This document shows positions 1-7,011 of a stretch of 20,962 nt of DNA, in pieces. Under the pieces are notes generated by a model that saw nothing but the letters and a program-made list of their open reading frames with translations, had not been told where the DNA came from and ran no database searches. The stretch is from Chloroflexota bacterium (lineage in GTDB: Bacteria; Chloroflexota; Anaerolineae; J102), in assembly GCA_003353825.1 (NCBI GenBank), contig PIVW01000040.1, forward strand, positions 1-20,962, read 5' to 3'. The position numbers were made by a program, and so were the translations under genes. How positions within the stretch are numbered: the stretch's first letter is position 1; every line of letters begins with the position of its first letter.

Positions 1-39
1 GAACCCCAGCAGAGCGAGGATGCCGACCCCATCATCTGA
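1..39 (+). CDS. 3' end of an unidentified upstream gene (partial)
   Basis: Frame 1 is open from the first base and reads EPQQSEDADPII before a TGA at 37-39. An acidic, polar tail of this kind is common at the ends of bacterial proteins. A rho-independent terminator in the same direction lies about 130 bases downstream, which is the main reason to believe a plus-strand gene ends here. The other two plus frames also stop within 90 bases, so the assignment of frame is not certain. The product cannot be named from 12 residues. Confidence 0.3.
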   Translation, partial: EPQQSEDADPII

Positions 40-171
40 TTTTCCTTGGTAAGATTCTACTCCACCGCTGACTCTAAGGGTCAGAAAGACGAACACTTGA
101 GTGCGTTCAACCCCTCCTCCACACTCTCCTCCTCCTCGTTACACTTCTTCTCTTTCCCTCCTCCTTTCAAC

Positions 172-206
172 AAGGCCCCGCCAGTTGCGGGGCTTTGTTG
201 GTTTTT
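172..206 (+). terminator. Rho-independent terminator
   Basis: A 10-bp stem (AAGGCCCCGC at 172-181, GCGGGGCTTT at 187-196, one G-T wobble) closes a 5-base loop and is followed by a T-rich run ending in TTTTT at 202-206. On the minus strand the tail is not T-rich, so it serves plus-strand transcription entering from the left edge. Confidence 0.8.
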
Positions 207-312
207 GGGAGGTTAGTGCATAAAGTAAACAGCGCGCATAAGCAGGTCATCAGACTGCATATGCACGCCGTTAGTGATGTTGGGCGTATGGACTGTTAAC
301 GGGGTGTGGATC

Positions 313-996
313 TCAGTTCGTACTGCTCTTTTTGGTTGGTGTAGGTGTGGGTGTTTTCTCCATTGGAGGTATCGGAAGTTGCCGATGATCCATAATCTCT
401 ACGTCCAGAGCAACAATGTCGACAGCTTCGTCTATATCGAAAACAATGACACAGCGACCAGTTTCGCCGGGATTCATTTCGTCACACTGCACTTCCATTT
501 CCTCAAAAAGCCGTCCCGTGGCATCTACGCCCTTGATTGAGGATGACCACAATCGATCTTCCTCATCGCCAACGTTAGTTGTAGTAAATTTGATGACGAC
601 GATCTTGTTGCCCTCGACGCTGGGTTCAAATTCCTCCTCGTCGTCGGAATAAGAACTGGGCAGCACGACCTCGATCTCATCTGTGGTCTCTTCTATATCG
701 GTGATCTGAAATGCCATGCCTCCCACTCTTGATAGGCTATCGACGGTGACCAGGCTGCTGGTGAGGGGTAGTGTCGCATCAATGTCTACCGTAATCGGTA
801 CTTGTAGAAGGTATTCTTTTCCTTCTAACTGGATGGATACATTAGCGACACTTGTAATCGTGTCCTTGACACCAATCTGGGCGCCTTTATTCGTGAAGAC
901 GAGTTCGATAATGTCATCGACGTCGCCCTGAGCAACAGCTACCAGTGGTATCAGCAAAAGTAGTGTAAGTCCGACCAAGATCATCCATTTACGCAT
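313..996 (-). CDS. Exported protein with signal peptide, function unknown
   Basis: This 227-residue protein starts with a typical Sec signal peptide: MRKW, then a leucine-rich hydrophobic core to about residue 20, then AVAQG as a likely cleavage region near residue 23. The mature part is acidic and predicted to be beta-rich. Residues of about 130-200 (TTNVGDEEDRLW through an NPGETGRCVIVFDI segment) resemble the Ig-like fold of DUF4352-type secreted proteins, in which a stretch of backbone is contrasted with a charged, Gly-rich turn. The C-terminus is a PTPTPTKKSS tail, either a linker or a wall/envelope-associated extension. There is no lipobox cysteine and no second membrane segment, so it is probably released or loosely envelope-bound. 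A GGAGG lies 6 nt before the ATG, and a good promoter lies upstream. It is a single-gene unit and no enzyme motif is visible. Confidence 0.8.
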   Translation of the reverse strand: MRKWMILVGLTLLLLIPLVAVAQGDVDDIIELVFTNKGAQIGVKDTITSVANVSIQLEGKEYLLQVPITVDIDATLPLTSSLVTVDSLSRVGGMAFQITDIEETTDEIEVVLPSSYSDDEEEFEPSVEGNKIVVIKFTTTNVGDEEDRLWSSSIKGVDATGRLFEEMEVQCDEMNPGETGRCVIVFDIDEAVDIVALDVEIMDHRQLPIPPMEKTPTPTPTKKSSTN

Positions 997-1052
997 GATT
1001 ATCCTCCGAAAGTGAATTTGAGTGTTATTTGATTGTGTGGTGTCCCAACGAT

Positions 1053-1081
1053 ATTATACGATAGCATTGCCGATGGTTCAA
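1053..1081 (-). promoter_or_regulatory. Sigma-70-type promoter for the exported protein gene
   Basis: On the minus strand, TTGAAC (1076-1081) and TATAAT (1053-1058) are separated by 17 bp. The predicted transcript starts near 1046 and gives a leader of about 50 nt before the start codon at 996. Confidence 0.6.
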
Positions 1082-1220
1082 CACATATCCGAAAAGTTTG
1101 CTTGTTCTGACCGGCCGCTGCGCCTGAAACCTCTGGCTTGGTGGCAAGCAACGGTTGGTTGGTTGGTTGATTTACTTGCGAATCGAGCTGAGGATGCACT
1201 TTAGAAAAGCGTGCTTAGAT

Positions 1221-1249
1221 TTGACAAGAACCCCGCCCTTCAATAAAAT
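1221..1249 (+). promoter_or_regulatory. Promoter of tRNA-Asn
   Basis: TTGACA (1221-1226), a 17-bp spacer and TAAAAT (1244-1249) give one mismatch to consensus. The predicted start near 1256 lies about 25 bases before the mature tRNA 5' end. Confidence 0.75.
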
Positions 1250-1280
1250 GACAGGCGCTTGTATTTCGCGAGCGTTCCAT

Positions 1281-1353
1281 TCCACACTAGCTCAATTGGC
1301 AGAGCATGCGGCTGTTAACCGCAGGGTTCTTGGTTCGAGTCCAAGGTGTGGAG
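1281..1353 (+). tRNA. tRNA-Asn (anticodon GUU)
   Basis: A full cloverleaf can be folded by eye. The acceptor stem is TCCACAC/GTGTGGA, the D stem GCTC/GAGC, the anticodon stem TGCGG/CCGCA with loop CTGTTAA (anticodon GTT at 1314-1316), the variable loop GGGTT and the T stem CTTGG/CCAAG with loop TTCGAGT. The discriminator base is G (1353). The next bases are CCT, so the 3' CCA is not encoded and must be added by nucleotidyltransferase. The gene has its own promoter and terminator and stands alone. Confidence 0.97.
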
Positions 1354-1362
1354 CCTATTTTG

Positions 1363-1385
1363 GCCGCCTTTCAGGCGGCTTTTTT
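1363..1385 (+). terminator. Rho-independent terminator of tRNA-Asn
   Basis: The stem GCCGCC/GGCGGC (1363-1368 and 1374-1379) with loop TTTCA is followed at once by TTTTTT (1380-1385). It begins 10 bases after the tRNA 3' end. Confidence 0.9.
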
Positions 1386-1398
1386 ATTTGAACGTGGT

Positions 1399-1428
1399 TT
1401 GACGCTGTGTGCAATGAGCGATTATAAT
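1399..1428 (+). promoter_or_regulatory. Promoter of the acyl-CoA ligase gene
   Basis: TTGACG (1399-1404), an 18-bp spacer and a consensus TATAAT (1423-1428) predict a transcript start near 1435. That is practically at the in-frame ATG of 1437, which argues against that ATG and for the start at 1515. Confidence 0.7.
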
Positions 1429-1514
1429 CACACAAGTTGGTTACAAACAGGTTTGAGTTGTCGGCACATATCGGAATACGCCATTCACCATCCCCACTAC
1501 AAGGAGAAGTGACT

Positions 1515-3251
1515 ATGGAAAAGCCCTGGCTAAACAGTTACGAAGAGGCCGTACCTGCCACCCTGAACTATCCCGACACCTCGATTTGGGGATTGCTGAG
1601 CACGACTTTCAATGAGTATCCCTACAATGCTGCCCTGACAATGATCCTGCGCTATCTGCCACTGGGCTTAAAATTAGAGACATCCTTGACCTACCGACAG
1701 CTGGAGGACAAAACCGATCGTCTGGCAACTGCCTTCGCATCGATGGGGATCAAAAAAGGGGATCGTATTGCCATCCAGACACCCAACTCACCTGGAGGTG
1801 TGATCGCCTTTCTGGCAGCCATTCGCATCGGCGCCATTGTCGTAAACACAAACCCCGTCTATACCGCCCGCGAAATGCGCCACCAGTTTGTGGATTCTGG
1901 CGCCGAGACCCTTGTCATCTGGAATGAACTCTATCCGAATTTACAGAAGATTCAGGCCGAAACCAGCATCAAGAATGTGATCATTTCCAATTTGAACGAT
2001 TTCATCGGCTGGCCGTACGCCGGGTTAGTAAAACGCGCAAGAGAGAAGGAAGGCACATGGGTGGATGTAGTCGCGGCTGATGGTGTTCACCAATTGACTG
2101 GGCTTATCTCGACTTTCCCACCTAACCCGCCCGAAGTACATATCGACCCCGATGACATCGCCCTCTTTCAATACACCAGTGGTACCACGGGTGTGCCCAA
2201 AGCGGCAATGCTCAGCCATCGAAACCTGATAGCCAACATCATACAAAACCAGACCTGGGTAACAGATCTGGAGCCAGGGAAAGAGCGCTTTATGGGTGCC
2301 ATCCCCTTCTTCCATGTATTCGGCATGACAGTGGCCATGATGCTGAACCTAAAAGTCGGTGGGGAATTATTCGTCATGCCTAATCCACGGGATACCGACT
2401 TTGTCATGGAGCAGATCCAACGCGAACAGTGCACCATCTACCCTGGTGTGCCAGCCATGTTTATCAGCATCATCAACCACCCCAATGTCGAGAGTTATGA
2501 GCTGCGCTCGATCAAAGTATGCGTTTCTGGCGCGGCTCCGTTACCGGTGGAAGTGCAAAGGCGTTTTGAAGAATTGACCGGCGGACGCCTGCGCGAAGGT
2601 TACGGATTAACCGAAGCAGCCCCGGTCACCCATGGTAATCCCATCTGCGGCGAATCCCGAGAAGGCAGCATCGGTCTGCCCTACCCAGATGTGGAGGCGC
2701 GCATTATTTCTCTGACCCCCAATGAAGAGGGAGAATTCGAAACACTCGGCTCCGATGAAGAGGGAGAGCTGGTATTGCGTGGGCCACAGGTGATGGTGGG
2801 ATATTGGAACAAGCCCGAAGAAACCGCCCTTACAAAAGATGAAGAGGGTTGGCTTTATACAGGAGATATCGCCAAAATGGACGAAGATGGCTATTTCTAC
2901 ATCGTCGACCGCAAGAAAGATCTGATCATCGCTTCAGGCTACAATGTCGTTCCCAGCGAGGTTGAAGAAGTGCTATTCGAGTATCCGAAAGTGCAAGAGG
3001 CCGTAGTCGCCGGAATCCCGCACGCGAAGCGGGGTGAAACGGTCAAGGCTTATGTGGTGCTAAAAGAAGGGCAGGATTGCAGTCAGGCCGAACTGACAGA
3101 ATGGTGCAAAGAAAATCTGGCGCCCTACAAAGTCCCCAAAGTGATCGAGTTCCGTTCAGAACTACCTAAGTCGATGGTCGGCAAATTCCTGCGCCGCGTG
3201 TTGGTAGAGGAAGAGATAGCCAAGCAGGAAGCGGCTCAAAAAATCGAGTAA
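1515..3251 (+). CDS. fadD: Long-chain fatty acid--CoA ligase
   Basis: This AMP-forming enzyme (578 aa from the chosen start) activates fatty acids to acyl-CoA via an acyl-adenylate, the entry step of beta-oxidation and of lipid salvage. It acts in the cytoplasm or at the inner membrane face. The ANL-superfamily motifs appear in order: phosphate loop YTSGTTGVPK at about 220-229, YGLTEAAP at about 363-370, LYTGD with hinge DRKKDLIIASGYNV at about 447-477, and catalytic lysine K557 in PKSMVGKFLRR. Length and motif spacing match FadD-type ligases. The start is set by AAGGAG at 1501-1506, 8 nt before ATG 1515; an in-frame ATG at 1437 lacks a ribosome site and coincides with the transcript start. 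It is a single-gene unit. A medium-chain or aryl substrate cannot be excluded from sequence alone. Confidence 0.9.
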   Translation: MEKPWLNSYEEAVPATLNYPDTSIWGLLSTTFNEYPYNAALTMILRYLPLGLKLETSLTYRQLEDKTDRLATAFASMGIKKGDRIAIQTPNSPGGVIAFLAAIRIGAIVVNTNPVYTAREMRHQFVDSGAETLVIWNELYPNLQKIQAETSIKNVIISNLNDFIGWPYAGLVKRAREKEGTWVDVVAADGVHQLTGLISTFPPNPPEVHIDPDDIALFQYTSGTTGVPKAAMLSHRNLIANIIQNQTWVTDLEPGKERFMGAIPFFHVFGMTVAMMLNLKVGGELFVMPNPRDTDFVMEQIQREQCTIYPGVPAMFISIINHPNVESYELRSIKVCVSGAAPLPVEVQRRFEELTGGRLREGYGLTEAAPVTHGNPICGESREGSIGLPYPDVEARIISLTPNEEGEFETLGSDEEGELVLRGPQVMVGYWNKPEETALTKDEEGWLYTGDIAKMDEDGYFYIVDRKKDLIIASGYNVVPSEVEEVLFEYPKVQEAVVAGIPHAKRGETVKAYVVLKEGQDCSQAELTEWCKENLAPYKVPKVIEFRSELPKSMVGKFLRRVLVEEEIAKQEAAQKIE

Positions 3252-3357
3252 AGTGCTAGCAGGCTCGGCGCCGCCCCGATCAACCAACCTGCGATCCAGG
3301 CCACGATTTGCCAACGGGTAGATGACACAAAGGAAAGGGTGACGGAGTCACACAATA

Positions 3358-4146
3358 TCATGTGGCGGTCATTTCTTCCGCTTTGAGTTTGCGAACCAAT
3401 TCGAGTTGGTCAGGTTTATCCACATCCATGCCCAGATCAGCATAAGGTGACGGTATCGCGCGCGTGTCACAATTTAACAATTTTGCAGCCACCTTTTCAG
3501 CTTCGGGTATGGTGAGACGCCGAAACAGAAACTTGATAACCGTACCGATACCTGCCAACCACACTTGACGAAGAGCATTTTTACGGCGGTCTGTCAGATC
3601 TCGCACCAGTTCTTCATTGTTTCGAGCTACCCTCGCCCGCACCATGAAAAGGTCACCGCCGCAGAATCGCCCCTCGGGCATGGGAATAAAAGAACGGGCT
3701 GAATCAGGGAACTGGCTTTCCATTACCTTATCTTCAACAATAGAATAGATGAAATCGGCGCCAAGTTTTTCGGCTTCCTCCACAAACCAAGCGATTGACT
3801 CCGCCCTAAGCATGGGGATATCGGCACTGGTTGAGATCAGATAGTCAGTTGTGGGATCATCCTCTTGCAATGCAAGTACGCCGGCTAATGCGTTATCGAA
3901 TTGCCCCTTCTGATTGGGTACGTAGATCACGTCACCGCCGAAATCAACACCATCCTCCGCCTCGATACCAACAACCACGATACGGTCAATATAGCCGCTG
4001 TCTCGCAACGCTTTGACAACCCAATAGACCATAGGGTGGCCGGCAACATCCAACAATGCTTTACGTTCACCGCCCATCGCCGCTGCTAATGGATCGGGAG
4101 TATCCGGCGAATAGCCGGCAAGTACGATGGCCGGGTACGTCTTCAT
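3358..4146 (-). CDS. MobA-like NTP transferase (nucleotidyltransferase family)
   Basis: This 262-residue cytoplasmic protein has the GT-A/NTP-transferase fold seen in MobA, IspD and GlmU N-domains, which load a nucleotide onto a cofactor or sugar. The nucleotide loop begins IVLAGY and ends ERKALLDVAGHPMV (residues 7-40) with the conserved lysine K29. The second hallmark, STSADIPML (about 106-113), carries the metal-binding aspartate D109. The loop is stretched by about 10 residues (SPDTPDPLAAAMGG) compared with the canonical LAGGxSxRMGxxK, so the substrate need not be molybdopterin. The start is taken at ATG 4146, with GGAG 9 nt upstream. A longer reading would need a TTG at 4161 that overlaps this ribosome site. 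It is convergent with the ligase gene and has no partner genes, so its substrate is unknown. Confidence 0.75.
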   Translation of the reverse strand: MKTYPAIVLAGYSPDTPDPLAAAMGGERKALLDVAGHPMVYWVVKALRDSGYIDRIVVVGIEAEDGVDFGGDVIYVPNQKGQFDNALAGVLALQEDDPTTDYLISTSADIPMLRAESIAWFVEEAEKLGADFIYSIVEDKVMESQFPDSARSFIPMPEGRFCGGDLFMVRARVARNNEELVRDLTDRRKNALRQVWLAGIGTVIKFLFRRLTIPEAEKVAAKLLNCDTRAIPSPYADLGMDVDKPDQLELVRKLKAEEMTAT

Positions 4147-4320
4147 CAGAGTTGACTCCAATTGGATTCGGAAGATGAGATAATCATAAAGGGTGTCTTG
4201 TCAGTATTCCGAGGTCTGAGTTAGTCACCGCGATTTATTACGCAAATTCGATATACGCTTCAAACTGTAAACATTATATCGGTAAGGCATAAAAAAGGTA
4301 AACCGTGCGTATAGTCGCAA

Positions 4321-4506
4321 TCAGCAGTTCGGAATACACTCACTATACGCGACCTTGTCTATAGCTGCACCCACAGTCATCACATCTCCAGCGCCCACAG
4401 CCACGGCGCCTCGTGCTCCCGCACCCGCCAAATACTTACCCAGTAATGAGGCTGCCGCAACGCCCTTTGCCATAGCGCTGACCCCGACGGATGATCTTAT
4501 CACCAC
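4321..4506 (-). CDS. Possible small Ala/Gly-rich peptide (weak candidate)
   Basis: This is a 61-codon open frame with a GTG start at 4506, or 50 codons from ATG 4473. The middle is a run of small hydrophobic residues (LLGKYLAGAGARGAVAVGAG) that could form a glycine-zipper helix, and the end carries two cysteines (SECIPNC). A strong GGGAGG sits at 4506-4511 on the minus strand, but it overlaps the first GTG and is only 2 nt from the second, so initiation is not well explained. There is no promoter and no recognisable family. It may be a small membrane-active peptide or a gene fragment, or the frame may be open by chance. Confidence 0.2.
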   Translation of the reverse strand: MVIRSSVGVSAMAKGVAAASLLGKYLAGAGARGAVAVGAGDVMTVGAAIDKVAYSECIPNC

Positions 4507-4544
4507 CTCCCTAACCTGGACGAGCCAGAACCAATCAAAGAAGA

Positions 4545-4591
4545 GACAGGATTTACAGGATTTTCAAAGGTCTAATCTTGTTAATCCTGTC
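4545..4591. repeat. Palindromic intergenic repeat (GACAGGATT type)
   Basis: The left arm GACAGGATTTACAGGATT (4545-4562) and the right arm AATCTTGTTAATCCTGTC (4574-4591) are inverted copies with 16 of 18 positions matching around an 11-base centre. Each arm contains the sub-repeat ACAGGATT or ACAAGATT. Sequences built from ACAGGATT units occur between genes in many bacterial genomes, so this is probably a dispersed REP-like element rather than a local regulatory site. Confidence 0.6.
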
Positions 4592-4684
4592 CAAATTTCT
4601 TGCCCATCGTACAAGAACCCCCGATTATCTAGGTACTACTGCCGAGAGTGGAGGCTATCGTAGTCTCTCCTTCCGAACATTTGT

Positions 4685-4714
4685 TTGACAGGGTGCCTCT
4701 CCCATAACTATAAT
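4685..4714 (+). promoter_or_regulatory. Consensus sigma-70 promoter, probably of dnaG-rpoD
   Basis: TTGACA (4685-4690) and TATAAT (4709-4714) both match consensus exactly, with an 18-bp spacer. The predicted start is near 4721. The first gene downstream on this strand is dnaG at 4981, and no terminator is visible between, so it most likely drives the dnaG-rpoD unit. An independent small RNA is the alternative. Confidence 0.65.
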
Positions 4715-4980
4715 GAGCCGGTATGTTGGTAGGTACAAAGCGACATGGTAGAATAGTTAGAGGGTCAGGTTGCTGCCGGTCCCGCGGCCAGCAGCCCCGC
4801 ATATGCTTGTAACCTCGACTATATATCATTTTTAGGCATGGTTCATTCTGCCGAGTTTGCATCTTTACAAATCCAAATTTGCGATTGCGAACAGAACCAA
4901 AGATCTAAGACTAAAAATTAAGGATTCCTCTGCCAATCGTTCTTAATCTTCAATCTTTAATCATCCGATTAGGTCATTCT
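4715..4980 (+). other. Structured leader (or small RNA) before dnaG
   Basis: About 260 bases follow the promoter without a credible ORF. A GC-rich hairpin pairs GCTGC (4772-4776) with GCAGC (4791-4795) and GG with CC inside. A longer AT-rich inverted repeat pairs 4899-4914 (AAAGATCTAAGACTAA) with 4943-4958 (TTAATCTTCAATCTTT), 13 of 16 positions matching, and ends 22 bases before the dnaG start. Neither is followed by a terminator-type T run. No known riboswitch or housekeeping RNA core was recognised. Confidence 0.4.
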
Positions 4981-6978
4981 ATGTCCCGTTTTCTCATCGA
5001 CGAAGTCAAAGATCGTCTCGATATTGTGGAAGTCATTGGTGGTTATGTTGCCTTGAAGCGTTCAGGCAACAGTTATCGAGCCCTATGTCCTTTTCACAAC
5101 GAAAAAACACCCTCTTTTCATGTCTTTCCCGATACGGGTACATGGCGCTGTTTTGGCGCGTGCGGAGATGGCGGCGACGTGATTAACTTCGTACAAAAGC
5201 GCGAAAGCCTCGATTTTCCTGAGGCATATCGGATGCTTGCTCAACGGGCAGGTGTCGATATCGACCAAAACCGTGATCCAGAAGCGACCAGCAGACTCAA
5301 TCGCTTGCGAGATGTCAATCATCTGGCTGCCACTTTTTTTCATCACCAACTAAAAAACAGTGCCGCAGGCGAATCAGCACGTGCTTATCTACGACGCCGA
5401 GAGATCACAGACGAAACCATTCAACAATTCCAGATTGGCTTCGTCCCCGAGGGTTGGGATAACTTGATCACCTACATGAGATCGCGTGAGTATGAACTCG
5501 ATGATCTAGAAGCTGCCGGTCTCATCATTCGTAGGGAAGATGGTGGTGGTTACGATCGTTTTCGGGATCGGGTGATCATCCCCATCTGTGATTCACAAGG
5601 CCGGGTGATTGGCTTTGGTGGGCGCATATTGGGCGATGGCGAACCCAAATATCTCAACTCTCCTCAGACGGCGCTCTTTGATAAAAGCAGGGTTGTCTTT
5701 GCCTATGATCACGCCCGGCGTTCGATCATATCACAGGATCAGGTTGTGCTTGTAGAAGGCTACATGGATGTGATTAGCGCACACCAGCGTGGCTTTAAGA
5801 ACGTCGTCGCAGCCATGGGCACCTCCATCACACCTCAACAGCTTAAAGTGCTAAGCGGAAAAACCCAGAAATTCGTATTTGCGCTGGATGCTGATGCTGC
5901 CGGGATCAACGCCACCTTACGTAGCATTCATGTGGTACGAGAAACGTTTGCTAGTGCGGCAGTGCCCGTTCCCACAGCGGGAGGCAGATTCCGACACGAA
6001 CCCCGCCTTGCTGCGGTTGTAAAGATCGCTGCGATGCCCGATGGCATGGATCCAGATGATGTTTTGAGAAAGGATCCATCCATGTGGCAACGTCTGATCG
6101 ATGGAGCTAAGCCTCTCGTTGATTATTATTTCGAACAAGCCGCTTCTGAAGAAGACCTTAGCACAGCACATGGCAAGGCCGATTTTGTCAAACGCTTACT
6201 GCCTATTATCAATGAAATCGACGATATTATCGAACGAAAACACTATGTTGCACGTCTGGCCACGCTCTCAGGCGTTACCGAACGGGAGATTGATCAACAG
6301 CTTGAGATATATGCGCAGAGCCTTAGCAGGGCCCGAAAGCGTGCTGTTGCGGTTCCCAAGCCAGTAGGGCCGCCATCAAATAGCGAGGAACCGCCATTTC
6401 TATGGCAAGATGAACCCGAGACGCCTACGCATGCTCGGCCTTCCCGCGCCGCCACATCTCGTGACCAGCAGATCGAAGAGCATATATTAGCCTACCTTGT
6501 TATTCGCACGGATCTGCTGATATGGGCGGATGGCGAATTGGCTACGATCCGGTTAGACCCTATTGATACAGTAGATTTTCAACATGCGGCCAATCGAGCG
6601 ATCTTTGACGCTCAACAGGAATTCTTGTACAGTGACGCAGTCGCGTCATCTTCAGATCTCAGCCAGCATCTGGATCCCTCACTATTACCACATTTTGAGA
6701 GTATCTGGCAGCAAGCGCAGAACTGTCGTGAATTACGCGATGAGCAATTGCGCAAAGATCTGGTTGATAGTGTCCTCAGGCTACGACTGCGGCGTGTCGT
6801 ACAGGATACGTTGAAACTCGAACAGCTTATTCGCGAAGCAGACGACAAGCAGGATTTACGAAGTCATCTTGGCCATCTCGGTCAAAAAAGTCGCGAAATG
6901 CAAACCCTTACCAAAGTTATTGCCTCTCGCTCTCACTCTAGCCGATGGATGAATGGTAACCAACTCTATGCGACTTGA
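4981..6978 (+). CDS. dnaG: DNA primase
   Basis: DnaG makes the RNA primers for lagging-strand and restart synthesis, working with the replicative helicase. The 665 residues show the full domain order. The N-terminal CHC2 zinc domain has ligands C36, H39, C57 and C61, with CFGAC giving a CX3C instead of the usual CX2C. The catalytic core includes RFRDRVIIPI and GFGGR at about 193-215. The TOPRIM motif has E259 in VLVEGYMD and D303/D305 in ALDADAAG. The divergent C-terminal part (about 440-665) would be the helicase-binding region. The ribosome site is weak (AGGT 7 nt before ATG 4981). The gene is followed after 33 nt by rpoD, the classic macromolecular-synthesis pairing; rpsU is not present. 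Confidence 0.97.
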   Translation: MSRFLIDEVKDRLDIVEVIGGYVALKRSGNSYRALCPFHNEKTPSFHVFPDTGTWRCFGACGDGGDVINFVQKRESLDFPEAYRMLAQRAGVDIDQNRDPEATSRLNRLRDVNHLAATFFHHQLKNSAAGESARAYLRRREITDETIQQFQIGFVPEGWDNLITYMRSREYELDDLEAAGLIIRREDGGGYDRFRDRVIIPICDSQGRVIGFGGRILGDGEPKYLNSPQTALFDKSRVVFAYDHARRSIISQDQVVLVEGYMDVISAHQRGFKNVVAAMGTSITPQQLKVLSGKTQKFVFALDADAAGINATLRSIHVVRETFASAAVPVPTAGGRFRHEPRLAAVVKIAAMPDGMDPDDVLRKDPSMWQRLIDGAKPLVDYYFEQAASEEDLSTAHGKADFVKRLLPIINEIDDIIERKHYVARLATLSGVTEREIDQQLEIYAQSLSRARKRAVAVPKPVGPPSNSEEPPFLWQDEPETPTHARPSRAATSRDQQIEEHILAYLVIRTDLLIWADGELATIRLDPIDTVDFQHAANRAIFDAQQEFLYSDAVASSSDLSQHLDPSLLPHFESIWQQAQNCRELRDEQLRKDLVDSVLRLRLRRVVQDTLKLEQLIREADDKQDLRSHLGHLGQKSREMQTLTKVIASRSHSSRWMNGNQLYAT

Positions 6979-7011
6979 AATTTCTTCGTTTTGGGTGATA
7001 TTCTACATTAT

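Larger units (their letters stand above)
4147..4684. other. Intergenic stretch without a convincing gene
   Basis: About 540 bases lie between the MobA-like gene and the promoter at 4685. The stretch holds one weak small minus-strand ORF (4321-4506) and one palindromic repeat (4545-4591), each listed separately. I see no tRNA, no terminator with a T tract and no other credible reading frame. An ATCATA block at 4183-4188 (TATGAT on the minus strand) might be a -10 element for the MobA-like gene, but no matching -35 element is present. Confidence 0.5.

Noticed and set aside
1437..1514. N-terminal extension of the acyl-CoA ligase from ATG 1437
   Set aside because: The predicted transcript starts at about 1435, no ribosome site precedes 1437, and AAGGAG is well spaced for ATG 1515.
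3339..3351. GTGAC/GTCAC hairpin between convergent genes as a terminator
   Set aside because: Only 5 bp with a 3-base loop and no T run on either strand.
4721..4860. SRP RNA or other housekeeping RNA downstream of the strong promoter
   Set aside because: GGTCAGGT and a GC hairpin drew attention, but the conserved SRP core (GGAAGGAAGCAGC-type loop) is absent and no other known RNA core could be matched by eye.
4629..4862. 77-codon minus-strand frame
   Set aside because: It covers the consensus promoter and leader of dnaG on the other strand, has no ribosome site, and its composition is not protein-like.
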